Positions 25,855 to 34,938 of a stretch of 52,076 nucleotides of DNA are shown piece after piece (the stretch's first letter is position 1; each line of letters begins with the position of its first letter). The position numbers were made by a program, and so were the translations under genes. Below the pieces are notes generated by a model. It was given only the letters and a program-made list of their open reading frames with translations. It made no database searches and had not been told where the DNA came from. The stretch is from Pseudomonas sp. PB106 (GTDB lineage Bacteria > Pseudomonadota > Gammaproteobacteria > Pseudomonadales > Pseudomonadaceae), in NCBI RefSeq assembly GCF_009764645.1, contig NZ_RWIM01000113.1:1-52076 (forward strand). Direction: 5' to 3'.

Positions 25855-26304
25855 TTAGTGGCCGTGGCTGCGGCCTACATGGGAGTGTTCGACTTCCGTC
25901 GCGACAACCCCGCCACTCACTTCCAGCCGCTGCAAAATCCCGCATTGATCGGCCATCGGCCCTTCGCCACAGCGTTGGCGCAGGTCGAGCAGTTGCGTCT
26001 GCAACGCCAACAACCCATCGATCCGCGCCTTCACATGCTGGATATGCTCGTCGATCAGCGTATTCACGCTTTCACACTGGTCCTGCGGGCTATCACGCAT
26101 GGCCAGCAGGCTGCGGATTTCTTCGAGGGTCATGTCGAGGGTGCGGCAGTTGCGGATGAAGGTCAGGCGTTCGGCGTGGGCCTGGGTGTAGACGCGGTAG
26201 TTACCGTCGCTGCGGGCCGGTTCCGGCAGCAGGTTTTCGCGCTCGTAGTAGCGGATGGTTTCCACGGCGCAGTCGGTCAGCTTGGCCAGTTCTCCGATCT
26301 TCAT
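25855..26304 (-). CDS. cadR: Cd(II)/Pb(II)-responsive MerR-family regulator
   Basis: This 149-residue regulator has an N-terminal winged helix (MKIGELAKLTDCAVETIRYYERENLLPEP), a long dimer helix and metal-binding cysteines C77, C112 and C121, the CadR/PbrR pattern. A His-rich tail (EHSHVGRSHGH) is typical of Pseudomonas CadR and may hold extra metal. It would repress the divergent P-type ATPase promoter without metal and activate it with Cd or Pb by DNA distortion at the operator at 26331-26351. The start at 26304 matches the family; upstream in-frame codons are in the promoter. Confidence 0.95.
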   Translation of the reverse strand: MKIGELAKLTDCAVETIRYYERENLLPEPARSDGNYRVYTQAHAERLTFIRNCRTLDMTLEEIRSLLAMRDSPQDQCESVNTLIDEHIQHVKARIDGLLALQTQLLDLRQRCGEGPMADQCGILQRLEVSGGVVATEVEHSHVGRSHGH

Positions 26305-26328
26305 GACGGCAATCTCCAAAAGGGTGCT

Positions 26329-26359
26329 TGACCCTATAGTGGCTACAGGGTCTTTACTT
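26329..26359 (+). promoter_or_regulatory. MerR-type promoter/operator of cadA
   Basis: ACCCTATAG-TGG-CTACAGGGT (26331-26351) is a near-perfect inverted repeat (8 of 9 pairs) overlapping the cadA -35 TTGACC (26329-26334). A candidate -10 TTTACT lies 19 bp after it. The over-long spacer is the hallmark of MerR-activated promoters. Confidence 0.85.
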
Positions 26360-26388
26360 GGCAACAGGCACCTTCATGGACGCGACCA

Positions 26389-28698
26389 ATGAGCGATTCC
26401 CAGCACACCCACAAGCCCGGCGACGGGCACGAACACAGTCATAAATTGCAGCCTGTGCATCAGCATGCCCATGGCGGCGATTCTTGCTGCGGGTCGAAAG
26501 CCGCTGCGCCGGCACCGGTTCATTCGCACGAAGACGCCTGCTGCTCGTCGACAGCGGCCGCGCCTGCGTTGGTGCAGCTGAGCGAGAAAACCACTGCCGA
26601 CGCGCGTCTGAGCAGTTTCCGCATCGAGGCGATGGACTGCCCGACCGAGCAGACGCTGATTCAGAATAAGCTCGGCAAACTCGCCGGTGTGCAGCAACTG
26701 GAATTCAACCTGATCAACCGCGTGCTCGGCGTTACCCATAACTTGCCGGGTACCGAGCCAATCGTTGAGGCGATCAAATCCCTCGGCATGCACGCCGAGC
26801 CGCTGGAGGCGGGCGTCGATTCGCCAGCCCCGGCGCCGGTGAAAAAGCACTGGTGGCCGCTGGCGTTGTCCGGCGTCGGTGCACTCGCCGCTGAAGTCAT
26901 TCACTTCACCAACGCCGCGCCAAGCTGGGTGGTGGCGATCATCGCGCTGGTGTCGATCCTCAGCGGTGGCCTGACGACTTACAAAAAGGGCTGGATCGCC
27001 CTGAAGAACCGCAACCTCAACATCAACGCGCTGATGAGCATCGCCGTGACTGGTGCCATCCTCATCGGCCAGTGGCCGGAAGCGGCGATGGTGATGTTCC
27101 TGTTCACCGTCGCCGAACTGATCGAAGCACGTTCGCTGGACCGTGCGCGCAACGCGATCAGCGGCCTGATGCAGATGACGCCAGAGCAAGCCACGGTGTT
27201 GCAGGCTGACGGCAGCTGGATTGAGCAGGAGGTGAAAAGCGTCGAACTCGGCGCCCGCGTGCGGGTGAAACCCGGCGAGCGCATTGCGCTGGACGGTGAA
27301 GTGCTCAGCGGCAACTCGACCATCGATCAGGCACCGATCACCGGGGAAAGCCTGCCGGTAGAAAAAACCATCGGCGACAAAGTGTTCGCCGGCACCATCA
27401 ACCAGGCCGGTTCGCTGGAGTACGCGGTCAGCGCAGCGGCGAACAATTCGACCCTGGCGCGAATCATCCACGCCGTCGAACAGGCCCAAGGCGCGCGCGC
27501 ACCGACCCAACGATTCGTCGATCAATTCTCGAAAATCTACACGCCCGTGGTGTTCGTGTTTGCCTTGGCCGTGGCGATCATTCCGCCGCTGTTCATGGGT
27601 GCCGTGTGGTTCGACTGGATCTATCGCGCGCTGGTGTTGCTGGTGGTTGCATGCCCTTGTGCACTGGTTATTTCCACTCCGGTGACCATCGTCAGCGGCC
27701 TCGCGGCAGCGGCGCGCAAAGGCATTCTGGTCAAGGGCGGCGTGTACCTGGAGGGCGGTTTCAAACTCGATTATCTGGCGCTGGATAAAACCGGCACGAT
27801 CACCCACGGCAAACCGGTGCAGACCGATTACCTGTCTCTCGACGCGAAAGCCGATGCCACGGCGCTGGCCATCGCTGCGGCATTGGCCGGACGTTCCGAT
27901 CACCCGGTGTCGCTGGCCATCGCCAACGCCGCAGTGGATAAAAACTTCGCCGCGCTGATTGTGGATAACTTCGAAGCGCTGGGCGGGCGTGGTGTCAAAG
28001 GCGAAATCAACGGCCAGATCTATCATTTGGGCAACCATCGTCTGGTCGAAGAACTCGGCCTGTGTTCGCCAGCGCTGGAAGAAAAACTCTTCGCGCTGGA
28101 GAAACAGGGCAAATCCGTGGTGTTGCTGCTCGACAGTTCCGGGCCGCTGGCGCTGTTCGCCGTGGCCGATACCGTCAAGGAAACCAGCCGCGAAGCGATC
28201 CGCCAGTTGCACGAACTCGGCGTGAAAACCCTGATGCTCACCGGTGATAACGTCCACACCGCTCAGGCGATTGCCGCGCAGGTCGGCATCGACGAGGCCC
28301 GAGGCGACTTGCTGCCGACCGACAAACTGCAAGCCATCGAAGATCTGTATGCACAGGGTCGACGGGTCGGCATGGTTGGCGACGGCATCAACGACGCCCC
28401 GGCGCTGGCTCGCGCCGAGATCGGTTTCGCCATGGCCGCTGCCGGCACCGACACCGCCATTGAAACCGCCGATGTCGCCTTGATGGACGACGATTTGCGC
28501 AAGATCCCCGCGTTCATCAGCCTGTCGCGCAATACCGCCAGTATCCTGAAACAGAACATCGCACTGGCCCTGGTGATCAAGGCTATCTTTCTTGCGGTAA
28601 CCTTCGCCGGGCTCGCCACCATGTGGATGGCGGTGTTTGCCGACATGGGCGTGAGCCTGTTAGTGGTGTTCAACGGTTTGCGCCTGCTGCGCAAATAG
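26389..28698 (+). CDS. cadA: Heavy-metal P-type ATPase (Cd/Zn/Pb exporter)
   Basis: This 769-residue P1B-type pump of the inner membrane has an N-terminal ~70-residue region rich in His with two Cys pairs (DSCCGS, DACCSS). An HMA domain follows with MDCPTEQ (82-87) rather than the copper-type GMxCxxC. Later motifs are the transmembrane CPC (422-424), the phosphorylated Asp in DKTGT (D466), TGDN and GDGINDAPAL. MDCPTE and CPC with the adjacent cadR point to Cd/Zn/Pb rather than Cu. The ATG at 26389 has a weak Shine-Dalgarno; an out-of-frame ATG lies at 26376. The LysR gene starts 14 bp after its stop. Confidence 0.94.
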   Translation: MSDSQHTHKPGDGHEHSHKLQPVHQHAHGGDSCCGSKAAAPAPVHSHEDACCSSTAAAPALVQLSEKTTADARLSSFRIEAMDCPTEQTLIQNKLGKLAGVQQLEFNLINRVLGVTHNLPGTEPIVEAIKSLGMHAEPLEAGVDSPAPAPVKKHWWPLALSGVGALAAEVIHFTNAAPSWVVAIIALVSILSGGLTTYKKGWIALKNRNLNINALMSIAVTGAILIGQWPEAAMVMFLFTVAELIEARSLDRARNAISGLMQMTPEQATVLQADGSWIEQEVKSVELGARVRVKPGERIALDGEVLSGNSTIDQAPITGESLPVEKTIGDKVFAGTINQAGSLEYAVSAAANNSTLARIIHAVEQAQGARAPTQRFVDQFSKIYTPVVFVFALAVAIIPPLFMGAVWFDWIYRALVLLVVACPCALVISTPVTIVSGLAAAARKGILVKGGVYLEGGFKLDYLALDKTGTITHGKPVQTDYLSLDAKADATALAIAAALAGRSDHPVSLAIANAAVDKNFAALIVDNFEALGGRGVKGEINGQIYHLGNHRLVEELGLCSPALEEKLFALEKQGKSVVLLLDSSGPLALFAVADTVKETSREAIRQLHELGVKTLMLTGDNVHTAQAIAAQVGIDEARGDLLPTDKLQAIEDLYAQGRRVGMVGDGINDAPALARAEIGFAMAAAGTDTAIETADVALMDDDLRKIPAFISLSRNTASILKQNIALALVIKAIFLAVTFAGLATMWMAVFADMGVSLLVVFNGLRLLRK

Positions 28699-28711
28699 AT
28701 GAGGTAAGGTT

Positions 28712-29575
28712 GTGCTGAGTGCCGAGCTGAAAGCGTTTTACATGGTCGCCCGCCTGGGCAGCATCACGCTGGCGGCGAAAAAACTCGGCCTCAGCCAACC
28801 GACCGTGACCACGCAGATCCGTAATCTGGAAAATCAGTATTCGGTGGAGTTGTTCTACCGTGGCGGCCGGCGTTTGAGCGTCAGCGACGAAGGCGCGCGG
28901 TTGCTGCCGATGGTCAAAACGCTGTTGCAGCAGGAAGCCGACATCGAATTCTTCCTGCGCAACAGCGGCCAAGTGCAGGGCACGTTACGCATCGCCGCGA
29001 CGGCGCCGTATTACATCCTCGATCTGGTGAAGACCTTTCGCGAGCGTTTGCCGCAGGTGGAAGTGTCGGTGGAAATCGGTAACTCGCAGCAAGTGCTCGA
29101 AGCGCTGGAGGATTACCGCGTGGACATCGCTGCGTCGTCGCAATTGCTCGATGACGCGCGGTTGATTCGTCGGGTGCTCGGGACGGATCCGCTGGTGCTG
29201 GCGGTGCATCGCAATCATCCGCTGGCGGCGCAGGAGCATGTGGCGTTGAGCGCGTTGGCCGGGCATACGCTGTTGATGCGCGAGTCGGGTTCGACCACGC
29301 GGCGGCTGACGGAAGAGTTGCTCGCGACTGCCGGGGTGAGTTTCGGGCCGCTGCTGGAGATTGGCAGCCGTGAGTCGATTCGTGAGGCGGTGTTGCGCAA
29401 TATCGGCATCAGCATTATTGCGCGGCAGGAAGTGCCGCATGATCCGCAGTTGCGCGTGCTGACCATCGAGAATGCGCCGCAGATTCCTGAATATCTGTAT
29501 TGCCTGAAAGAGCGCAAGGGCGCGCGGTTGCCGGCGGCGTTCCTCGGTTTGGCCCAGGAAATGTCCCCCGCGTAA
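28712..29575 (+). CDS. LysR regulator, aminoethylphosphonate-catabolism type
   Basis: This 287-residue LysR-type regulator has an N-terminal HTH (LKAFYMVARLGSITLAAKKLGLSQPTVTTQIRNLE) and an effector domain from about residue 90. Position at the head of a 2-aminoethylphosphonate transporter set, and the N-terminal sequence, suit the LysR subgroup tied to phosphonate use. It starts at a GTG with AGGT before it, only 14 bp after cadA, so it could receive readthrough from the metal pump promoter. Repeat D and the ABC genes follow. The ligand is inferred, not shown. Confidence 0.85.
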   Translation: MLSAELKAFYMVARLGSITLAAKKLGLSQPTVTTQIRNLENQYSVELFYRGGRRLSVSDEGARLLPMVKTLLQQEADIEFFLRNSGQVQGTLRIAATAPYYILDLVKTFRERLPQVEVSVEIGNSQQVLEALEDYRVDIAASSQLLDDARLIRRVLGTDPLVLAVHRNHPLAAQEHVALSALAGHTLLMRESGSTTRRLTEELLATAGVSFGPLLEIGSRESIREAVLRNIGISIIARQEVPHDPQLRVLTIENAPQIPEYLYCLKERKGARLPAAFLGLAQEMSPA

Positions 29576-29576
29576 C

Positions 29577-29684
29577 GATCGTTCCCACGCTCCGCGTGGG
29601 AATGCAGCCCGGGACGCTCTGCGTCCCAAGAGCCGAACGCGGAGCGTCCGATGAGGCATTCCCACGCAGAGCGTGGGAACGATC
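29577..29684. repeat. Four-hairpin repeat element, family D (copy 2)
   Basis: The same boundaries and inner palindromes as the 25736 copy, with outer arms GATCGTTCCCACGCTCCGC and the complement. It begins two bases after the LysR stop codon. Confidence 0.92.
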
Positions 29685-29796
29685 GGTGGTGAACCAAAAT
29701 CCCCGAATACCACTATCGGCCGTTTTTGCCTCGTTGCCACATGACGGACGCATTACAACTCTAGGATTGGCCTCATCTGCTTGATGAGGTCTGCCC

Positions 29797-30873
29797 ATGA
29801 ATCCTGCCATCGCAACTGCCCTGACCAACCCCGGTGCGCCGATGAAAGTGCGCGGCGTGCAGAAACGCTTCGGCGCGTTCACTGCGCTGGATAACGTCTC
29901 CCTCGACGTCGCCGCCGGTGAACTGGTGTGCCTGCTCGGCCCCTCGGGCTGCGGCAAGACCACGTTGCTGCGCTGCATCGCCGGTCTGGAGAAACAGGAC
30001 AGCGGCGAGCTGTACCTCGGCGACCGCGACGTCTCGCACCTCGCCCCGCAAGCTCGAGACTACGGGATTCTGTTCCAGTCCTACGCGCTGTTCCCTAATC
30101 TGACCGTCGAAGCGAACATTGCCTACGGTCTCGCCGGCAGCGGTCGCGATGAAGTGCGCCGCCGCGTCGGCCAGATGCTGGAGCTGGTCGGCCTCACCGG
30201 CAGCGAGAAAAAGTACCCCGGCCAATTGTCCGGCGGCCAACAGCAACGTGTCGCGCTGGCCCGCGCTTTGGCGCCGGCACCGTCGCTGCTGTTGCTCGAC
30301 GAACCGATGTCGGCCCTCGACGCTCGTGTTCGCGAGCATCTGTGCACCGAACTGCGCCAACTGCAGCGCAACCTCGGCATCACCACGCTGATGGTCACGC
30401 ACAATCAAGACGAAGCCATGCTGATGGCCGACCGCATCGCCGTGATGAATAACGGTCGCGTCGAGCAATACGCCACGCCGCAGGAAATCTACAACCGCCC
30501 GGCCACGCCGTTTGTGGCCGAGTTTGTCGGCCAGGGCAACTGGTTGCCATTCCAGCGCAGCAGCGACACTCACGCGCAGGTCGGCGGAATGAACCTGCGC
30601 CTCAGCGACGGCAGCGTCCAGCGTGCTTCGGGTCGTTTGTTCTGCCGTCCGGAAGCGATCAATGTCAATCCGCCGGTGCACGAAGAAAACCTGTTCCCGG
30701 CCAAAGTCCGCGAGATCACCTTCCTCGGCAACCGCTGCCGCATGAGCTTCGAACTCGATCAATTGCCGGGCCACGCCTTGCTCGCCGAACTCACCCCGGA
30801 AGCCATGCCACGCCTCGGCGCCCAGCAGATCATGGTCGCCTTGCCGCCGCGCAGCCTGCAGGTGTTTGCCTGA
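29797..30873 (+). CDS. ABC transporter ATP-binding protein, putative 2-aminoethylphosphonate importer
   Basis: This 358-residue ATPase is of the spermidine/iron/phosphonate importer group. Walker A is GPSGCGKT (48-55), the signature is LSGGQ (144-148), Walker B is LLLLDEP (164-170), and the switch His is in MVTHNQDEA. A C-terminal TOBE-like region starts near residue 285. Its neighbours (a two-domain permease, a Fe3+/phosphonate-type binding protein and phosphonate enzymes) support a 2-aminoethylphosphonate or related substrate. GAGGT precedes the ATG. The stop TGA overlaps the permease ATG. Confidence 0.9.
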   Translation: MNPAIATALTNPGAPMKVRGVQKRFGAFTALDNVSLDVAAGELVCLLGPSGCGKTTLLRCIAGLEKQDSGELYLGDRDVSHLAPQARDYGILFQSYALFPNLTVEANIAYGLAGSGRDEVRRRVGQMLELVGLTGSEKKYPGQLSGGQQQRVALARALAPAPSLLLLDEPMSALDARVREHLCTELRQLQRNLGITTLMVTHNQDEAMLMADRIAVMNNGRVEQYATPQEIYNRPATPFVAEFVGQGNWLPFQRSSDTHAQVGGMNLRLSDGSVQRASGRLFCRPEAINVNPPVHEENLFPAKVREITFLGNRCRMSFELDQLPGHALLAELTPEAMPRLGAQQIMVALPPRSLQVFA

Positions 30874-32597
30874 TGAACAGCAACCTCGCGCTGCCGCTAC
30901 CGCACAAACAGGTGCGACAGACCTCCAAAGCCGAGATCGGCGATCGCATCTTTGTCGTCGGCGGCAAAGTCCTTCTGCTGCTGTTACTCGGCGTCGCGGT
31001 ATTGCTGCCGTTGCTGGCGATCTTTTGGCGCGGCTTCAGCAGTGAAGCCGGGCAGGGCGGTGGCTGGATCGCGGCGAAGGAGCTGGTGAGCAGCGAGAAT
31101 TTCCACTGGCTGCTCGGCAACAGCCTGAAGGTTTCCCTCAGCGTCGCGGCCATCGTCGTACCGCTGGCCTACCTGTTTGCCTACGCGCTGCAACGCACGA
31201 TGATTCCGGCGAAGGGCATCTGGCGTGGGATTTCTCTGCTGCCGCTGATGGCGCCGTCGATGCTGCCGGGGATTGCACTGGTTTATCTGTTCGGCAACCA
31301 AGGCATGTTGCGCGGCCTGCTCTCGGACAACATCTATGGGTTCTGGGGGATTGTGTTGGGCGAGGTGATTTACACCTTTCCGCACGCGCTGATGATTTTG
31401 CTCTCGGCGTTGTCGCTGGCCGATGCGCGATTGTTCGATGCGGCGTCGAGCATGGGTGCCAGTCCGGCGAAAGCCTTTCGCAGCATTACCTGGCCGGCGA
31501 CGCGGCAGGCTGTGTTCGCCGCGTTCTGTCTGGTGTTCACGCTGACCATCACCGATTTTGGTGTGCCGGTGGTGGTCGGCGGCGACTATCAAGTGCTCGC
31601 GCTGGAGGCCTACAAAGCCGTGGTCGGCCAGCAGCAATTCGGTCGCGGCGCGTTGATCGGCATGGTGCTGTTGCTGCCGGCGCTGTTCAGCTTCGGCGTC
31701 GATGCCTGGCTGCGTCGGCGTCACGGCGACTCCATGAGCGGGCGGGCGCAGGTGTTCAAACCGGCACCGTCGAAACTGCGCGACGGCTGCTATCTGGCGA
31801 TTGTTGTGTTGATCAGCGCCGCGTTGATTCTGGTGTTCGGCATGGCGGTGTTTTCGTCGCTGGTGAAGTTCTGGCCGTACAACCTGTCGCTGTCGCTCAA
31901 TCATTACCAGTTCAACGAAACCGCTGGCGGTGGCTGGCTGGCTTACAGCAACAGTTTGAAAATGGCGCTGGGCACGGCGTTGATCGGCAGCGTGCTGATT
32001 TTCACCGGCGCTTATCTGATGGAGAAAACCCGCGATCAGCGCGGGCTTAACCTGGCGTTGCGCATGCTCAGTTTTGTGCCGATGGCGGTGCCGGGGCTGG
32101 TGCTCGGTCTGGGTTACGTCTTCTTCTTCAACCTCACGGGCAACCCGCTGCATGTGCTGTACGGGACGATGACGCTGCTGATCGTCTGCACCATTGCGCA
32201 CTACCTGACCACCGCACAAATGACTGCAACCACCGCACTGCGCCAACTCGACGCCGAGTTCGAAGCTGCCGCGCTGTCGCTGAAGGCGCCGCTGTACCGC
32301 CACTACCTGCGCGTCACCGTGCCGATCTGCCTGCCAGCACTGCTCGACATCGTGCGCTACCTGTTCGTCTCGGCGATGACCACGGTGTCGGCGGCGATCT
32401 TCCTCTACAGCCCCGACACCATCCTCGCGGCGGTGGCGGTGCTGAACATGGATGACGCCGGCAATGTCGGCGGCGCGGCGGCGATGTCGACCCTGATTCT
32501 GTTCACCTCGGCGGGCGTGTCCTTGCTGCTGGCGTGGGCCTCGCGCGGCTTGCTGCGCCGTTCCCAAGCCTGGCGGCAAACCGCGCCCGGTCACTGA
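30873..32597 (+). CDS. Fused ABC permease, putative 2-aminoethylphosphonate importer
   Basis: This 574-residue inner-membrane protein contains two binding-protein-dependent permease domains in one chain (about residues 90-290 and 365-565), with about twelve membrane segments. Each half has an EAA-type loop (DAASSMGASPAKAFRSITWP; EAAALSLKAPLYRHYLRVTVP) that contacts the ATPase. One-chain permeases are usual for the iron and putative aminoethylphosphonate importers. Its ATG overlaps the stop of the ATPase gene, showing translational coupling. Confidence 0.92.
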   Translation: MNSNLALPLPHKQVRQTSKAEIGDRIFVVGGKVLLLLLLGVAVLLPLLAIFWRGFSSEAGQGGGWIAAKELVSSENFHWLLGNSLKVSLSVAAIVVPLAYLFAYALQRTMIPAKGIWRGISLLPLMAPSMLPGIALVYLFGNQGMLRGLLSDNIYGFWGIVLGEVIYTFPHALMILLSALSLADARLFDAASSMGASPAKAFRSITWPATRQAVFAAFCLVFTLTITDFGVPVVVGGDYQVLALEAYKAVVGQQQFGRGALIGMVLLLPALFSFGVDAWLRRRHGDSMSGRAQVFKPAPSKLRDGCYLAIVVLISAALILVFGMAVFSSLVKFWPYNLSLSLNHYQFNETAGGGWLAYSNSLKMALGTALIGSVLIFTGAYLMEKTRDQRGLNLALRMLSFVPMAVPGLVLGLGYVFFFNLTGNPLHVLYGTMTLLIVCTIAHYLTTAQMTATTALRQLDAEFEAAALSLKAPLYRHYLRVTVPICLPALLDIVRYLFVSAMTTVSAAIFLYSPDTILAAVAVLNMDDAGNVGGAAAMSTLILFTSAGVSLLLAWASRGLLRRSQAWRQTAPGH

Positions 32598-32633
32598 TTC
32601 CAACCCCGTTCAACTCATTACAGGAAAACGATC

Positions 32634-33659
32634 ATGTTCAAGCCTATGGCCCTGGCCGCTGCTGTGCTCGCTACTTTCAGCCTGAATGCCTTCGCGGCAA
32701 AAACCGAGTTGACGGTGTACACCGCCCTCGAAGCCGAGCAATTGAAGTCCTACAAAGAAGCCTTCGAAAAGGCCAACCCGGACGTCGAGATCAAATGGGT
32801 ACGTGATTCCACCGGGATCATCACCGCCAAACTGCTCGCCGAAAAGGCCCGTCCGCAGGCTGACGCGGTGTGGGGCCTGGCGGCTTCGAGCCTGGCGATC
32901 CTCGATCAGCAAGGCATGCTGCAAAGCTACGCGCCGAAGGATCTCGGCAAGATCGGCGCGAACTACCGCGACGCCGCCAACCCGCCAGCGTGGGTCGGCA
33001 TGGACGTCTGGGCCGCGACCATTTGCTTCAATACCGTCGAGGCCGAGAAACAGGGTTTGACCAAGCCAGTGAGCTGGCAGGATCTGACCAAGCCTGAGTA
33101 CAAGGGCAAGATCGTCATGCCGAACCCGGCGTCGTCCGGCACCGGTTTCCTCGACGTCAGCGCTTGGCTGCAGACCTTCGGCGAGAAGCAGGGCTGGGCC
33201 TACATGGATGGCCTGCACCAGAACATCGGCCAGTACGTTCACTCCGGTTCCAAGCCTTGCAAACTGGCGGCGGCGGGGGAATTCCCGATCGGCATTTCCT
33301 TTGAATACCCGGCGGTACAGCTGAAGCGTCAAGGCGCGCCGCTGGACATCATCCTGCCGAAGGAAGGCTTGGGCTGGGAGATCGAAGCCACCGCCGTGAT
33401 CAAAGGCACACCGCATGAAGAGGCGGCGAAGAAACTGGCGGACTTCTCGGCGAGTGCTGAGGCGATGGATCTGTACAAAGAGAACTTTGCTGTTCTCGCG
33501 CAGCCGGGGATCGCCAAGCCGCAGACGGAATTGCCGGCGGATTATGAGCAGCGTTTGATCAAGAACGACTTCGCCTGGGCTTCGAAGAATCGCGACGAGA
33601 TTCTGACCGAGTGGCGCAAGCGCTATGACGGCAAGTCCGAGAAAGTCGCTGCCAAGTAA
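32634..33659 (+). CDS. Periplasmic binding protein, putative 2-aminoethylphosphonate importer
   Basis: This 341-residue exported protein has a signal peptide to about residue 22 (ending NAFAA). ELTVYTALEAEQLKSYKEAFEK, VRDSTGIITAKLLAEKARPQADAVWGLAASS and GTGFLDVSAWLQ are typical of the Fe3+/thiamine/aminoethylphosphonate-type binding proteins; phosphonate genes on both sides favour aminoethylphosphonate. It is the third gene of the transporter set, 36 bp after the permease, with an AGGAAAACG ribosome site. Repeat D separates it from the enzymes downstream. Confidence 0.9.
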   Translation: MFKPMALAAAVLATFSLNAFAAKTELTVYTALEAEQLKSYKEAFEKANPDVEIKWVRDSTGIITAKLLAEKARPQADAVWGLAASSLAILDQQGMLQSYAPKDLGKIGANYRDAANPPAWVGMDVWAATICFNTVEAEKQGLTKPVSWQDLTKPEYKGKIVMPNPASSGTGFLDVSAWLQTFGEKQGWAYMDGLHQNIGQYVHSGSKPCKLAAAGEFPIGISFEYPAVQLKRQGAPLDIILPKEGLGWEIEATAVIKGTPHEEAAKKLADFSASAEAMDLYKENFAVLAQPGIAKPQTELPADYEQRLIKNDFAWASKNRDEILTEWRKRYDGKSEKVAAK

Positions 33660-33667
33660 CCGTTGCC

Positions 33668-33790
33668 GATCGTTCCCTCGCTCTGCTGATCGTTCCCACG
33701 CTCCGCGTGGGAATGCAGCCTAGGACGCTCCGCGTCCCTGTGACGCGGAGCGTCACGGTATTCATTCCCACGCGGAGCGTGGGAACGAGC
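33668..33790. repeat. Four-hairpin repeat element, family D (copy 3), with an extra partial arm
   Basis: The full element runs 33688-33790. A degenerate extra start (GATCGTTCCCTCGCTCTGCT) lies at 33668-33687 as a partial tandem copy. It is placed inside the phosphonate gene set, 14 bp before the FAD oxidoreductase ATG. Confidence 0.92.
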
Positions 33791-33804
33791 ATTGAGGTAG
33801 CTTC

Positions 33805-34938
33805 ATGACACAACACAAAGACCTGCTGATCGTAGGCGCCGGCATCCTTGGCCTGTCCCACGCCTACGCCGCCGCCAAACGCGGTCTCAAAGTCGCTGTT
33901 TTCGAACGCACCGCCACACCCCTCGGCGCCTCGGTGCGCAACTTTGGCCAGGCCCTGGTCACCGGCCAACCACCGGGCCCGATGCTCGAACTGGCCAAGG
34001 CCAGCCGCGAGATCTGGGGCGACTGGGCGCAACTCGCCGGTCTGCAAATCAAGCGCAACGGCTCTTATCTTTTCGCCAGAACCGAAGCCGAAGAAGACCT
34101 GCTCGAAGCCTTCTGCAACGGCCGCGCCGTGGAGCACGGTTACAACGTTGACCTGCTGCGCGGCGACGCATTGCGCGATCTGTACAACGGCCAGTTCAGC
34201 CATCATCGCGCCGCCCTCCACGGCATCGATGATCAACAGCTGTATTCGCGTGAAGCGATCCCAGCGCTGATCGACTATCTGCGCCGCGACCTCGGCGTCG
34301 AGTTTCACTTCTCCACGCTGGTGCGCGACGTCGAACCCGGTCACCTTCACAGCACCGCCGGCAGTTTTACCGCCAGGCAGATCATCGTCTGCTCCGGCCA
34401 CGACTATCAGACCTTGCTGGCCGAACCGATTGCCGCACTCGACCCACAAATCTGCCGCCTGCAAATGCTCCGCGCCAAACCGCTGATCGGTCTGAATCTG
34501 CAACACGCTTTGCTCACTGGCCTCAGTTGCGTGCACTACGGCGCCTTCGCCGATCTGCCGGAAGCGGCGGCGGTGCAGGCGCAGATCCTGCGCGAACAAC
34601 CGCATCTGCACGACAACGGTATCCACCTGCTGATCAGCCCGACGCCCTACGGCGAACTGATCATCGGCGACTCGCACCATTACGGCAGCGACCCTTCACC
34701 GTTCAACGCCGAGCAAGTCGATAACTGGATGATCGAGTTGGCCGAACAGACGCTCGGCTGCAAGGTGCAAGTGGTCGAGCGCTGGCAGGGCGTCTATGGT
34801 TCTCGGGGGCCGGGGCCGTTTTCTTTCTTGCGCCCGGCACCGGGGCTGAGTGTGGCGCTGATGCACACCGGCGTCGGCATGAGCGTCGGCCCGGCGATGG
34901 CCGAGCACAACGTTGCGCAGTTGCTGGAGGAAATTTGA
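33805..34938 (+). CDS. FAD-dependent oxidoreductase of phosphonate operons (DAO family)
   Basis: This 377-residue flavoprotein of the D-amino-acid-oxidase fold has the dinucleotide motif LLIVGAGILGLSHAYAAAKRG (G11-G16 region) at the very N terminus and GVGMSVGPAMAEH at the C terminus. It belongs with the oxidoreductases repeatedly found in phosphonate operons. Some of these have been reported to oxidise N-methyl- or plain 2-aminoethylphosphonate to phosphonoacetaldehyde. Substrate here is inference. AGGTAG lies before the ATG. The stop TGA overlaps the start of the PhnZ-like gene. Confidence 0.85.
   Translation: MTQHKDLLIVGAGILGLSHAYAAAKRGLKVAVFERTATPLGASVRNFGQALVTGQPPGPMLELAKASREIWGDWAQLAGLQIKRNGSYLFARTEAEEDLLEAFCNGRAVEHGYNVDLLRGDALRDLYNGQFSHHRAALHGIDDQQLYSREAIPALIDYLRRDLGVEFHFSTLVRDVEPGHLHSTAGSFTARQIIVCSGHDYQTLLAEPIAALDPQICRLQMLRAKPLIGLNLQHALLTGLSCVHYGAFADLPEAAAVQAQILREQPHLHDNGIHLLISPTPYGELIIGDSHHYGSDPSPFNAEQVDNWMIELAEQTLGCKVQVVERWQGVYGSRGPGPFSFLRPAPGLSVALMHTGVGMSVGPAMAEHNVAQLLEEI

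Noticed and set aside
26374..28332. 652-codon frame antisense to the metal ATPase
   Set aside because: Gln/His/Arg-rich shadow without motifs; the ATPase has all catalytic signatures.
30984..32603. 539-codon frame antisense to the fused permease
   Set aside because: Extremely Arg/Gln/His-rich composition, no motif, opposite to a certain membrane protein gene.
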